Origin: Deltaproteobacteria bacterium
GTDB lineage: Bacteria; Myxococcota_A; Polyangia; Polyangiales; JAFGIB01
DNA length: 45,198 nucleotides
Direction: 5' to 3'
Assembly (NCBI GenBank): GCA_016929805.1
Contig: JAFGIB010000198.1
Span: 1 to 45,198 of the forward strand
Of the stretch, positions 32,927 to 41,541 are shown in pieces; positions within the stretch are counted from its first letter, which is position 1, and every line of letters starts with the position of its first letter. Below the pieces are notes generated by a model. The model searched no databases. It saw only the letters and a program-made list of their open reading frames with translations, and had not been told where the DNA came from. A program made the position numbers and the translations under genes.

Positions 32927-34981
32927 TTATCCCAAACGTCCGGCCAACTGATGCATCAGGATTTCGAAGCTCGCGATACTCAGCGCTCGCTCGCCGTGTG
33001 CCAACGCCTTTTGCGGATTCGGGTGCAACTCAACCATGATTCCCTGCGCACCGCTCACTAGCGCGGCCTCCGCCAGGGGAGCGACCCAGCGCCAAGTAGA
33101 ACACGCGAAAGAGGGGTCGACCACAATCGGAAGGTGAGTCAGCGAGCGAATCCCAGGAAGAGCGGAGAGGTCAAGGGTATTACGCGCCGCTCGCTCGAAA
33201 GTACGAACTCCTTGCTCGCATAAAACGACCTGCTGATTGCCCGTTTCGAGAATGATTTCGGCGGCCGCCAGCCACTCCTCGACCGAAGCCATGGCGCTAC
33301 GGCGTAATATAATCGGTCTGTCGATTTGCCCGGCTTCCTTAAGCAGAGCGAAGTTCTGCATATTGCGCCCGCCGATCTGAACGACATCCGCGTAGCGAGA
33401 CACGATTTGAATATCCTTAGGCTCGAAAACCTCGGTTGTTACAGGTAAGCCCATGGAACGTCCTGCTTGTGCGAGCAACTTGAGACCTTCCAAACCCAAG
33501 GCTTGAAACGCGCCCGCCCCGGTATACGCGCTGAAACAACCCGCGGAAAGAATGTCGGCACCGAGGTTTTTGACCGCTCGGGCGCTCGCAATGATCTGAT
33601 CCTCGGCTTCCAGCATCGCCGGTCCTGCGATCACGACCGGGCGGCCGGAGCCTATAACTACATTCCCCACCGCAATCGTGGTGTCATTCCGACGTTGCGA
33701 GCGAGAAGCCAACTTGTACGCGCTGTCTTCAGCGATTTGGCCGAAGAGATCCTGCTTTTGACCGTCAGGCCCCTCGGACCGACGCGTCGAGGTGCCGCGC
33801 GAGCCGATCGTTCGGTGCGGTTGAGCCGGACGGGTATCTTTGGTCGTTCGAGCCGGATAGGAGCCGAGCACTTTAAGAAAACTCGTGTTCGCCGATAGCT
33901 CCGTCACCGCCGTTTTTACCTCCGGGTTCGCCGTGTTGCCCTCGAAATCGAGATAGAAGAGATACTCCCAAGGTACGTTAGGACGCGGCCTCGATTCGAG
34001 CTTGGTGAGGTTGAGACCGTATCCCGCGAGCACGTTAAGGCACTTTAAGAGCGCTCCTTCTTCGTGTCGGGTCGCGAAAAGCAACGAGGTCTTACAGGAC
34101 ATTCGCTCGTCGTATTGCACGCCCTGTTGCGCGACTACGACAAAGCGCGTGAAGTTGTCTTTTTGATTCGCGATCTCTCGCTTAATCACCGTAAGCCCGT
34201 AACGCTTCGCGGCTTCTTCGCTCGCGATCGCCGCTTGAGACCGGTCCTGTTCTGTTCGGATCTGTTTTACCGCCATGGCGGTGTCCTGAAACGCCTCGAC
34301 CACACAATCGGGAAGCGACGATAAAAAGTTCGAGCACTGCGCGAGTGCTTGAGGATGCGAGTAGATATGCCTGATGTTGCCGATTTCTGCGCTTTCGAGA
34401 GCGATCAGGCAGTGTTCGATCAATAAAACCTCTTCTCCCACTATCGCGAGATTCGTCTTAGCTAGAAGATCGTAAGCCTCGTTAATCGAACCCGCCGTGG
34501 TATTTTCGATGGGAAGCATTCCATAATCGGCGAAACCCGAGCTCACCGTTTCCAGCATTGACTGGAAGGTGTCACATCCTCGGTACAGCACCTGTGTCTC
34601 TCGCGGTCCGAAGTGCTTCATCGCGGCTATGTGGCTATATGCTCCCTCGGCGCCTTGGAACGCGACGGTCACGCTGTCTCGATCTCGGCGTTCGGGATTC
34701 TGCCGATCGGCTAAGAACTCCTGTTGATAGCGGACCGAGTGCTCGAGAATTTCGCGAAAAAGCCGCGTGACGTAATAGCTGTCGAGTCCCCTCTCGAGCC
34801 CGAGCTCAACCAGGCGAGTCAATAGATCTTCCTCTCGGAGGATATCCCGCAGTCTCGTATCACCATCGGCTTTCAACCTCGCGACATTACGAATAGCCTC
34901 CTGGCGATCGGATAATGCGTCAAGGATTCGTTTATCGATCTCGTCCAACCGCTTACGTATATTGCCCAGGTTGCTTTCCAC
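32927..34981 (-). CDS. Chorismate mutase–prephenate dehydratase fused to a degenerate DAHP-synthase domain
   Basis: 684 residues, GTG start with AAGGAG 8 nt upstream. Residues 1-92 are an AroQ chorismate mutase with all active-site residues by comparison with E. coli PheA (R9, R26, K37, D46, R49, E50, S82, Q86). Residues 104-283 are prephenate dehydratase (VAFQGAEGAYSH; catalytic TRF at 278-280). Residues about 296-375 are the Phe-binding ACT domain (ESRP at 329-332). After a polar linker, 438-680 has the fold and order of class I-beta DAHP synthase. However, GPCS is GPAM, RGGAFKPRTSP is SAGCFSAYTGA, LLKRG is ILRRS, CERG is CEQG, DPSHA is DPSFA and ALSDG is ALAHG. Only one metal ligand (E651) remains. 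The last domain is therefore probably inactive and perhaps regulatory; the first three should make phenylpyruvate. Confidence 0.88.
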   Translation of the reverse strand: MESNLGNIRKRLDEIDKRILDALSDRQEAIRNVARLKADGDTRLRDILREEDLLTRLVELGLERGLDSYYVTRLFREILEHSVRYQQEFLADRQNPERRDRDSVTVAFQGAEGAYSHIAAMKHFGPRETQVLYRGCDTFQSMLETVSSGFADYGMLPIENTTAGSINEAYDLLAKTNLAIVGEEVLLIEHCLIALESAEIGNIRHIYSHPQALAQCSNFLSSLPDCVVEAFQDTAMAVKQIRTEQDRSQAAIASEEAAKRYGLTVIKREIANQKDNFTRFVVVAQQGVQYDERMSCKTSLLFATRHEEGALLKCLNVLAGYGLNLTKLESRPRPNVPWEYLFYLDFEGNTANPEVKTAVTELSANTSFLKVLGSYPARTTKDTRPAQPHRTIGSRGTSTRRSEGPDGQKQDLFGQIAEDSAYKLASRSQRRNDTTIAVGNVVIGSGRPVVIAGPAMLEAEDQIIASARAVKNLGADILSAGCFSAYTGAGAFQALGLEGLKLLAQAGRSMGLPVTTEVFEPKDIQIVSRYADVVQIGGRNMQNFALLKEAGQIDRPIILRRSAMASVEEWLAAAEIILETGNQQVVLCEQGVRTFERAARNTLDLSALPGIRSLTHLPIVVDPSFACSTWRWVAPLAEAALVSGAQGIMVELHPNPQKALAHGERALSIASFEILMHQLAGRLG

Positions 34982-35215
34982 TGAATTTTCTCCTTACAAA
35001 AAAATCGATTAGTGATCGTATCTCAGTCTAGATTTTGCTAAGCAGAGTCGCGTGAAGCGCGATTCGAGTCGCTGTCCTTTGCTGAGCGCCGCGCTGCTTG
35101 CTCACCTATCGCCCGATAAATTTCGCTCGCTACTCGGTCTCGGCCCTCTCGTTTGTCTCGCGCAACATGCGACCCCGTTTGGCTAAGAAGCCGCTTATCA
35201 TCATAGGATACGAGC

Positions 35216-35629
35216 ATGAATATCTACACGACGATAATCGAGGTTTCTACGCGAAAAACGCGAGAGCTCGTCGACATCACCGAGCGCGCCAATGAACAAG
35301 TGCGCAGGTCCGGTGTGAAAGCGGGCCTCTGTTCACTCTACGCTCAAGGGGCCACCGCCGCTCTTATGGTGCAGGAAAACGCCGACCCTAATATCACTCT
35401 GGATGTTCTCGACGCTCTGGAAAAGTTAGTGCCTTCCGGCGTCTGGAGGCACGACCGCATTGACAACAACGGCGCGGCCCACATTCAGGCTGGTATTGTC
35501 GGGCCGAGTGAAACCATTCCCATACGAGAAGGTCATCTCGCGCTCTCGACCTGGCAAAATATCTTTTTCTGCGATTTTGACGGTCCTCGCCAATCGCGCC
35601 GGGTGCTGGTGACGATCATTGGTTCGTAA
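35216..35629 (+). CDS. YjbQ/UPF0047 family protein
   Basis: A 137-residue protein with the complete YjbQ pattern: GLCSLYAQGATAALMVQENA (37-56), then VWRHDRIDNNGAAHIQAGIV with the conserved NN.AAH, then LALSTWQNIFFCDFDGPRQS. E. coli YjbQ shows secondary thiamine-phosphate synthase activity, but its physiological role is uncertain. The fold is a trimer with a probable metal site using the conserved His and Asp. A small cytoplasmic protein; ATG with an AGGA site. It stands alone between the pheA-like gene (divergent) and the sulfatase (convergent). A family B/D composite repeat and a GC hairpin follow it. Confidence 0.92.
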   Translation: MNIYTTIIEVSTRKTRELVDITERANEQVRRSGVKAGLCSLYAQGATAALMVQENADPNITLDVLDALEKLVPSGVWRHDRIDNNGAAHIQAGIVGPSETIPIREGHLALSTWQNIFFCDFDGPRQSRRVLVTIIGS

Positions 35630-35634
35630 GCTAT

Positions 35635-35730
35635 CTAACCGTTCAACGGGGTACTGCTGTTGGACTACGGCGGCGGCCAATTCGCGTACGTTCTCAAAAA
35701 CTGGTGGCGCGTAAAAAAGGATACCTGGGA
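35635..35730. repeat. Composite of family B left end and family D fragment
   Basis: CTAACCGTTCAACGGGGTAC (35635) and the following GGACTACGGCGGCGGCCAAT match the left half of family B. The match breaks off, and from about 35692 the sequence TTCTCAAAAACTGGTGGCGC, then ATACCTGGGAG, matches the left arm of family D at 28180. One element may have inserted into, or recombined with, the other. The right half of family B is absent. Confidence 0.55.
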
Positions 35731-35756
35731 GCGGGGGCGTCTCGCCCGCGTTTTTT
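35731..35756 (+). terminator. Probable intrinsic terminator downstream of yjbQ-like gene
   Basis: GCGGGGGCGTCTCGCCCGCG forms a short GC hairpin (GGGCG/CGCCC core, three-base loop) directly followed by TTTTTT on the plus strand, the classical form of an intrinsic terminator. It lies between convergent genes 35216 and 35813, within or at the edge of the repeat composite. Confidence 0.65.
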
Positions 35757-35812
35757 CTCGCTGTTTTTTACGACTGCGGAGCGCCCGTGTCCCGCTTCGC
35801 TTACCGCTCGAC

Positions 35813-37423
35813 TTATGGCGCCTGGACCTGATACTGCTCGCGCAACGCTTCAAGCTCCGTTTCCAGCTCAGCTCGAGCGGTCTCATAACTGACGTCGTCG
35901 TAGACGCTGCAAAGCTCCTCGGGATCGTTTTTCAGATCGTACATCTCCCACTCATCGACCTCCGCGCGGTAAAAGTGGATCAGCTTATATCGTTTGGTTC
36001 GGATTCCGTAGTGCGGCTCGACTTGATGCGCATCCGGGTACTCATAATAGTGATAATATACCGCCGTTCTCCAGTCTTCCGGGGTTTCGCCCCGCAACAA
36101 GGGCACCAGGCTGCGGCCCTGCATCTCGCAAGGTATATCAATGCTGGCGATCTCCAAGAAGGTCTCGGCAAAATCGATGTTTTGCACGAGGTCGTCGTTG
36201 ACCGAGCCCGGCCGGGTGACCGACGGCCAGCGAACGATCAAGGGCGTATGCAGCGACTGCTCATAGATCCAGCGCTTGTCGAACCAGCCGTGCTCGCCGA
36301 GGAAAAAACCCTGGTCAGCGCTATAGATAACGACCGTATTTTCAGCCAGGCAGCTACGGTCGAGATAGTCCAAAACGCGGCCGACGGCATCGTCCAGAGC
36401 GGTCGCCGTCCGCAAATAATCCTTGATATAGCGTTGATATTTCCACCGAATTAGCTCGTCGCCGGTCAAGTTCAGCGCTCTAGAGGCCTCGTTCTTGGGT
36501 GTGTAAACCGCGTCCCAGATAAGGGCTTGGTTTAGGGCTAACCCGTCGGGGGGCTTTAATTTTAAGTCCCACTCATCCAAGTCGTTCGCTATTGTCATCC
36601 GTTGATTGGCCGCGGCCCGGGTCCGTCCCGAGTAGTCGTCAAAAAGAGTCGGCGGCTCCGGAATTGTTTGATCTTCGTAAAGGTTAAGATATTGAAGCGG
36701 CGGCTGCCAATCACGATGGGTCGCCTTGTGCTGAATCATCAATAAAAACGGCCTGGTTGGATCACGCGTTTGCTCTAACCAATCAATGGCCTGTTCGCTA
36801 ATAATATCGGTGACGTAGCCGAGGTGCTGCACGACCACCCCGGGTGAGATCATCACCGGGTTGTAGTAGGTACCTTGACCATCAAGAATGTTCCAATGGT
36901 CAAAACCCGCCGGCTCGCTCGAAAGATGCCATTTGCCGATGAGCGCGGTTTGATAACCCGCTTGCTGTAATATCTGCGGGAAAGTTGGTTGGCTCGCGTC
37001 AAACTCGTTTCCATTCAACGTCATTCCGTTGACGTGGCTGAATTTGCCGGTCAGAACCGCCGCTCTGCTCGGCGCGCAGATCGAGTTTTCGACCATCGCG
37101 TTGGTAAACAATACGCCCTGGCTTGCCAAACGGTCGATATTCGGGGTTTGGGTAATGGTCGATCCATAAGCGGAAATCGCCTGGGAAGTGTGGTCATCGC
37201 TGAAGATTAGAAGAATATTGGGACGATCGGTCTGAACGCATTTGTCTGCCGCATCGCTATAATCTACATTCGCCTCGAGTTCGGTTCCGGTAGAGGTAGC
37301 GGACGGTTCACGACACCCGACACTGTCGACTAAAAACAATCCAACAGCCAATCGAGCTAGAAAGTTACCCAGTAATAAGAGGCAGTATTTTGTGTTCAAA
37401 CAACTTCGCGCGAGCCATTTCAT
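35813..37423 (-). CDS. Secreted sulfatase lipoprotein (formylglycine type)
   Basis: Hydrolyses sulfate esters; class I sulfatase of 536 residues. The N-terminus is a signal peptide ending LVDSVGC (C37 probable lipobox), followed by a spacer. The domain begins RPNILLIFSDDHTSQAISAY (metal Asp76/77). The maturation motif CAPSR (C116) corresponds to CxPSR, whose Cys becomes formylglycine through FGE. The downstream ALIGKWHL, DQGFFLGEHGWFDKRW and the C-terminal YYHYYEYPD with YKLIHFY fit choline-sulfatase/arylsulfatase-like proteins. No FGE or anSME gene is in the window, so maturation depends on an enzyme encoded elsewhere. Likely surface or periplasmic degradation of sulfated polysaccharide or small esters. 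Start ATG; family A element lies 37 bp upstream. Confidence 0.92.
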   Translation of the reverse strand: MKWLARSCLNTKYCLLLLGNFLARLAVGLFLVDSVGCREPSATSTGTELEANVDYSDAADKCVQTDRPNILLIFSDDHTSQAISAYGSTITQTPNIDRLASQGVLFTNAMVENSICAPSRAAVLTGKFSHVNGMTLNGNEFDASQPTFPQILQQAGYQTALIGKWHLSSEPAGFDHWNILDGQGTYYNPVMISPGVVVQHLGYVTDIISEQAIDWLEQTRDPTRPFLLMIQHKATHRDWQPPLQYLNLYEDQTIPEPPTLFDDYSGRTRAAANQRMTIANDLDEWDLKLKPPDGLALNQALIWDAVYTPKNEASRALNLTGDELIRWKYQRYIKDYLRTATALDDAVGRVLDYLDRSCLAENTVVIYSADQGFFLGEHGWFDKRWIYEQSLHTPLIVRWPSVTRPGSVNDDLVQNIDFAETFLEIASIDIPCEMQGRSLVPLLRGETPEDWRTAVYYHYYEYPDAHQVEPHYGIRTKRYKLIHFYRAEVDEWEMYDLKNDPEELCSVYDDVSYETARAELETELEALREQYQVQAP

Positions 37424-37460
37424 AGAAATACTAAACGGCCAAATCTTTTTTTCTATCTTA

Positions 37461-37642
37461 GGACTCGGATCAAAATAAATGTTGCATTTAGCATCCCATC
37501 TTCAGGCCATATTCGCCTCGATCCGATTCCGCTCGCACTCCTCGAAAAAGCGCTGCTATCCCTCCGGTTTCGCAAAATCGGTTCGAGGCAAATCTGACCT
37601 AAATCTGGGCGCCGAACACAACATTTATTTTGACGCGAGTCC
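37461..37642. mobile_element. Family A MITE-like element, 182 bp, TTA target duplication
   Basis: The 24-bp ends (GGACTCG..TCAAAATAAA.. and its complement ending CGAGTCC) match at 22 of 24 positions as inverted repeats. Flanks are TTA at 37458-37460 and 37643-37645. The core CTCCTCGAAAAAGCGCTGCT corresponds to CTCCTCGAAATAGCGCTGCT of the copy at 29105. This is a diverged member of family A, with arms of a different sequence but the same end position and target type. Confidence 0.8.
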
Positions 37643-37953
37643 TTAGGACCGAATTTACGCTCACTCGTGTATCGTGGTCTACCGATTTCTTCGGGAAGAA
37701 CCGTTGGTATGTGTATGACATACGACAATCCTGGAAGAAACGCTCTTTCCTGTCGGTTAGCCAGTTCAAACCGGAAAAACGAGGGCCGGTAATTGTAGTT
37801 CTCTCTTAGAAACCGCCTGTAAGTTATTTTTTTCTTCGTATTAAAACCTCAATAATATCAATGGGTTACAGATATACCAAAGGAAGTCAATGGACTCCGG
37901 ACCGCAATATTCCTGAACTGCCCCAAGGGCAAAGGGTGATAAACTCGTATTAA
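37643..37953. other. Intergenic region upstream of the J-protein/DnaK cluster
   Basis: 311 bp without a gene. An AT-rich stretch (about 37810-37880) precedes the cluster and is the likely promoter region, but no clear -35/-10 pair or CIRCE-like heat-shock repeat is visible. Confidence 0.4.
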
Positions 37954-39657
37954 ATGGCCACGCTGGGGACTAAATCGCCACAAATTCCGCGCTTGAATCG
38001 CGACGTGGATATCTATTCCCTTCCGATAAAGAGCATCGAAGCCTTTGTTTTGTCCCGTATCGACGGGGTTACTTCTATCGCGGATATCTCCTTCTTATGC
38101 GGTATTTCGATCGAGGAAACCGAAGGTGTTGTGACGCGATTAATCGAGCTGGGTGCCGTGAGTTGGGTAGGGCAACCACGGACAACGAGTAACCGAGCAA
38201 AAACCGAGATAGACTCCGGCGAGCTAAAAAGAGATAAACCGATTGGCCGAAAGCCGATTCCTATCGTCGGGGCAAAAGAGCGCGCATCTTCTGTGAGGGT
38301 TTTCCAGGGTGATCGAAAAAGCGACCTCGAGACAGATCGAGACAATCCAAAGCCCGCTTCGATCGAAACCACGGCGGCAAGCACCGAGCCGGACATTCTT
38401 GCCCATCCCGATCGGCTTTCCGAGCTTGAGGAAGATGTTGAGCTAAGCCTCGAGCGTCGCAGGCAAATCCTCGAGGCTTTTTACCGCATAGAGAAACAGA
38501 ACCATTACCAGGTGCTCGGAATTTCGGCAGACGCTGATAGAAACGAAATCCGCTCGGCCTATTTTGAGCTTTCAAAGATCTTTCATACCGATTCGGTCTT
38601 TGGAAAACGTTTGGGTGGTTATAAGGCGAAAATGGAGGCCATTTTTAAGCGGATTACCCAGGCCTATGAAGTACTCGGTAAGAAGAAGAAACGGCAGGAA
38701 TACGACGAGTATTTGGCTGTCACGGCTCAAACGAGAGAGGCGGAACAAATCCTCGCGCGAACGACCGATCGGCCGGTTTCGGCGAAAAACGGTGTGATTA
38801 GCGTCGTTCCCGAGCGCATCACGATAAACGACTCAACGGCGAAATACGCGTCGACGGTTGAAAAGAGCGGCCCATCGAGCCGACCGCCAGAAAGCCAAAA
38901 CGAGAAAACCGAAGCCCGAAAAACCAGCTTCAGACCGTCGCTCACGCCGGAAGAGAGGCAGAGTCGTATGCAAAAGGTATTACGCTTGCGTTTGAGCACG
39001 GTTTCGGAGCAAAGCTCCATACCCCCCTCTCGGATCTCGCAGCCCTCTGTTCCCCCGACGACCGAAGAGGAAAGAAAGAGCCAACGCGATAGCTTAATTC
39101 GAAACCTCGCGAGATCTTTGGAGGCGGCATCAAAGGTCTCGGGCGGGCGCGATAGGGTTTCGAAGTTGCTTATAGAGGCCAAAGAAGCCGAAGGCAAGGG
39201 CGACCTCGTAAACGCGGCGAGTCTTCTGCAACTCGCGTTAAGCCTCGCTTCAAATCGCAACGAGATCAAAGCTGAGTATCTGAGGGTTCAGTCGCTCGTC
39301 GCTGCTGGTTTTGCTGATAAGTTCGAAAAACAAGCCCTGTACGAAGAAAAGGAAGGGAAATGGAAAGCAGCGGCCCAATCCTGGAGCAGGGTCTGTGAGG
39401 GTCGCCCGGCCGACGCTCGTTGTGCGACGAACGCGGCGGAGGCATTTCTCAAGGCTTCCAGCGACATGCGCAAGGCTCTGAAATTCGCCCAGAAAGCCGT
39501 TGATATCGAGCCGCGCAATCTATCGTGCTTATTGGTATTGGCTAGGGTATACCTTGCGATCGGCCTAAAATTGAACGCAAAAAGAGAGTTGGAAAAAGCG
39601 GTAAAACTAGATCCCGGCAATAAAATGGTGAAAGATCTATTTAAAGAAGTACGGTAA
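37954..39657 (+). CDS. J-domain protein with TPR-like tail and an altered HPD motif
   Basis: 567 residues. Residues 14-73 are a small helical domain containing FVLSRIDG (31-38), shared with the protein encoded at 41542. A polar linker follows. The J domain is at about 182-254 (NHYQVLGISADADRNEIRSA, LSKIFHTDSVFGKRLGG, then AYEVLGKKKKRQEYDEYL). The loop that normally reads HPD is HTD (211-213); HPD is the element through which J proteins stimulate Hsp70 ATPase. The C-terminal 170 residues form TPR-like helical pairs. It lies 15 nt before the dnaK gene, so the two are one operon and probably a dedicated pair. No signal peptide or zinc-finger domain, so not a class I/II DnaJ. Confidence 0.85.
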   Translation: MATLGTKSPQIPRLNRDVDIYSLPIKSIEAFVLSRIDGVTSIADISFLCGISIEETEGVVTRLIELGAVSWVGQPRTTSNRAKTEIDSGELKRDKPIGRKPIPIVGAKERASSVRVFQGDRKSDLETDRDNPKPASIETTAASTEPDILAHPDRLSELEEDVELSLERRRQILEAFYRIEKQNHYQVLGISADADRNEIRSAYFELSKIFHTDSVFGKRLGGYKAKMEAIFKRITQAYEVLGKKKKRQEYDEYLAVTAQTREAEQILARTTDRPVSAKNGVISVVPERITINDSTAKYASTVEKSGPSSRPPESQNEKTEARKTSFRPSLTPEERQSRMQKVLRLRLSTVSEQSSIPPSRISQPSVPPTTEEERKSQRDSLIRNLARSLEAASKVSGGRDRVSKLLIEAKEAEGKGDLVNAASLLQLALSLASNRNEIKAEYLRVQSLVAAGFADKFEKQALYEEKEGKWKAAAQSWSRVCEGRPADARCATNAAEAFLKASSDMRKALKFAQKAVDIEPRNLSCLLVLARVYLAIGLKLNAKRELEKAVKLDPGNKMVKDLFKEVR

Positions 39658-39672
39658 GAGGACGGAGGGCCA

Positions 39673-41499
39673 ATGAGCACGGTGATTGGAATCGATTTGG
39701 GAACGACGAATTCGTGCATCGCGGTCGTCGAGGGCGGTCAACCGACGGTGGTGGCCAACCGGGGCGGGTATAAGACCACGCCTTCGATGCTGGCGATCAC
39801 CGAGGCCGGAAAACGTTTGGTAGGACATATCGCGAAACGACAAGCCGTTACCAACGCCGAGCATACGGTTTACGCGGCTAAGCGGCTTATCGGCCGCAAA
39901 TGGAATAGCCCGCAGGTGCAGAACGCCGTCGCCAACTGCTCCTATCGAATCGTTGAAGGACCCCACGACGACGTTCGCATTCAGCTACGAAACAAGGTCT
40001 ATAGCGTGCCTGAAATCAGCGCGATGATCCTGCAGGAGATGAAGATGATCGCGGAGGACTTCCTAGATCACGAGGTTGAAAAGGCCGTGATCACGGTTCC
40101 GGCATACTTCAACGACGCGCAACGGCAGGCGACAAAAGATGCGGGTACTATAGCCGGTTTGGATGTGATACGCATTATAAATGAGCCGACCGCCGCGGCC
40201 TTGGCCTACGGCTACACCAGAAAATCCGACATGACGATCGCGGTCTACGATCTCGGGGGAGGGACATTCGACATCTCGATCCTCGAGATCAGCAGCGCGG
40301 GGGTATTCAAAGTAATCAGCACCGCCGGCGACACCTACTTGGGAGGAGAGGATTTTGATCTACGCATACTTGGGTGGCTGGTCGATAATTTCAGCCAAGA
40401 ACACGGCATCGACCTGCGCGAGGATCGCATGGCGTTGCAGCGCCTGAAGGATGCAGCGGAAAAGGCCAAATGCGAGCTTTCGGCGATGGTTGAAACCGAG
40501 GTCAACCTTCCATTTATCATCTCCGGCGAGCGCAACGAGGCGCTGCATCTACAGTGCGTGCTAACCCGATCGCACCTTGAAAGTCTGTGTGACGATCTGG
40601 TCCAGCGGACGGTCGAGACCTGTAAGCAAACCCTGGACGAAGCGGGACTGGAAAAGAGCGAGATCGACGAGGTATTGCTGGTCGGCGGAATGACGCGCAT
40701 GCCGCTGGTGCAGCAGGCGGTAGCCGATTTCTTTGAGCGCGAACCGAGTAAAGGGGTGCATCCGGACGAGGTCGTGGCCCTGGGCGCCTCGGTTCAAGGC
40801 CGATCGCTGATAGAGGAAAACTCGCATATGATCTTGCTCGACGTCACGCCGCACACCCTGGGAATTATGGTGATCGGCGGCTATTTCGAGGAGCTGATTC
40901 CACTGAATACCACCGTACCCACTTCGAGCTCCAAGGTGTTTACCACGGTCCGAGACAATCAAACGGCGGTGAAGATTCTGGTCATGCAAGGAGAATCACG
41001 GCGCGCCGAAGAAAACGAGCTTCTCGGTGAATTTATCTTGACCGGCTTGCGGCGCGCGCGCTCGGGAGAGGTGGAAATCGACGTTACCTTTGAGATTAAC
41101 GCGGACGGTATAGTAAGCGTAAGGGCCAAAGACCTGGAAACGGGAATGGAGCAATCGATCACCGTGACCGCCACCAGCGGGCTAACCGAAGATGAGATCA
41201 AGAGCATGGTTGCCGAAGCCAGAAATTTCGCGCTTACCACTCGCGAACAAGAAGCGGCGGAGGGAATTAAACAGGAAGCGGATAAGTTGATCAAACAAAT
41301 CGAGCAACTCTTTCCCGAAGTCGAACGTGTGGTCGCGGGGAGCGATTTCGGACGCGATGCGATAGGTAAAGCACGGGAGGTGGTTAAGCTATCCTATTCG
41401 TTAGTCGAGAAAGGCGACACGGACGCCTTGGCGGAGCAGATCGACGCGTTGTCTCGTACCCTACGGATGTTTAGGGGGGTGGTCGGAAAGGTGGGATAG
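39673..41499 (+). CDS. DnaK/Hsp70 paralogue, short C-terminus
   Basis: ATP-dependent chaperone of 608 residues. The nucleotide-binding domain has GIDLGTTNSCIAVVEGG (5-21), VPAYFNDAQRQATKDAG, NEPTAAALAYGY, VYDLGGGTFDISILE and VGGMTRMPLVQQAV. The substrate-binding part is recognisable from LDVTPHTLGIMVIGGYF and PTSSSKVFTTVRDNQTAVKI. The alpha-helical lid follows, but the protein ends shortly after it (RTLRMFRGVVGKVG), without the long disordered tail and EEVD-like end of housekeeping DnaK (about 640 residues). The missing tail and the partner J protein with an altered HPD suggest a specialised paralogue. The ribosome site is GGAGGG. Two neighbours carry a shared domain. Confidence 0.93.
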   Translation: MSTVIGIDLGTTNSCIAVVEGGQPTVVANRGGYKTTPSMLAITEAGKRLVGHIAKRQAVTNAEHTVYAAKRLIGRKWNSPQVQNAVANCSYRIVEGPHDDVRIQLRNKVYSVPEISAMILQEMKMIAEDFLDHEVEKAVITVPAYFNDAQRQATKDAGTIAGLDVIRIINEPTAAALAYGYTRKSDMTIAVYDLGGGTFDISILEISSAGVFKVISTAGDTYLGGEDFDLRILGWLVDNFSQEHGIDLREDRMALQRLKDAAEKAKCELSAMVETEVNLPFIISGERNEALHLQCVLTRSHLESLCDDLVQRTVETCKQTLDEAGLEKSEIDEVLLVGGMTRMPLVQQAVADFFEREPSKGVHPDEVVALGASVQGRSLIEENSHMILLDVTPHTLGIMVIGGYFEELIPLNTTVPTSSSKVFTTVRDNQTAVKILVMQGESRRAEENELLGEFILTGLRRARSGEVEIDVTFEINADGIVSVRAKDLETGMEQSITVTATSGLTEDEIKSMVAEARNFALTTREQEAAEGIKQEADKLIKQIEQLFPEVERVVAGSDFGRDAIGKAREVVKLSYSLVEKGDTDALAEQIDALSRTLRMFRGVVGKVG

Positions 41500-41541
41500 A
41501 TTTGGCTCCGAGCAGGTCGAGTCACGAAGCAGGAGGCCGCG

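Noticed and set aside
35660-36454. 264-residue open frame on the plus strand
   Set aside because: It is antisense to the sulfatase gene, whose catalytic motifs and signal peptide are clear; the frame has no recognisable domain and begins inside a repeat.
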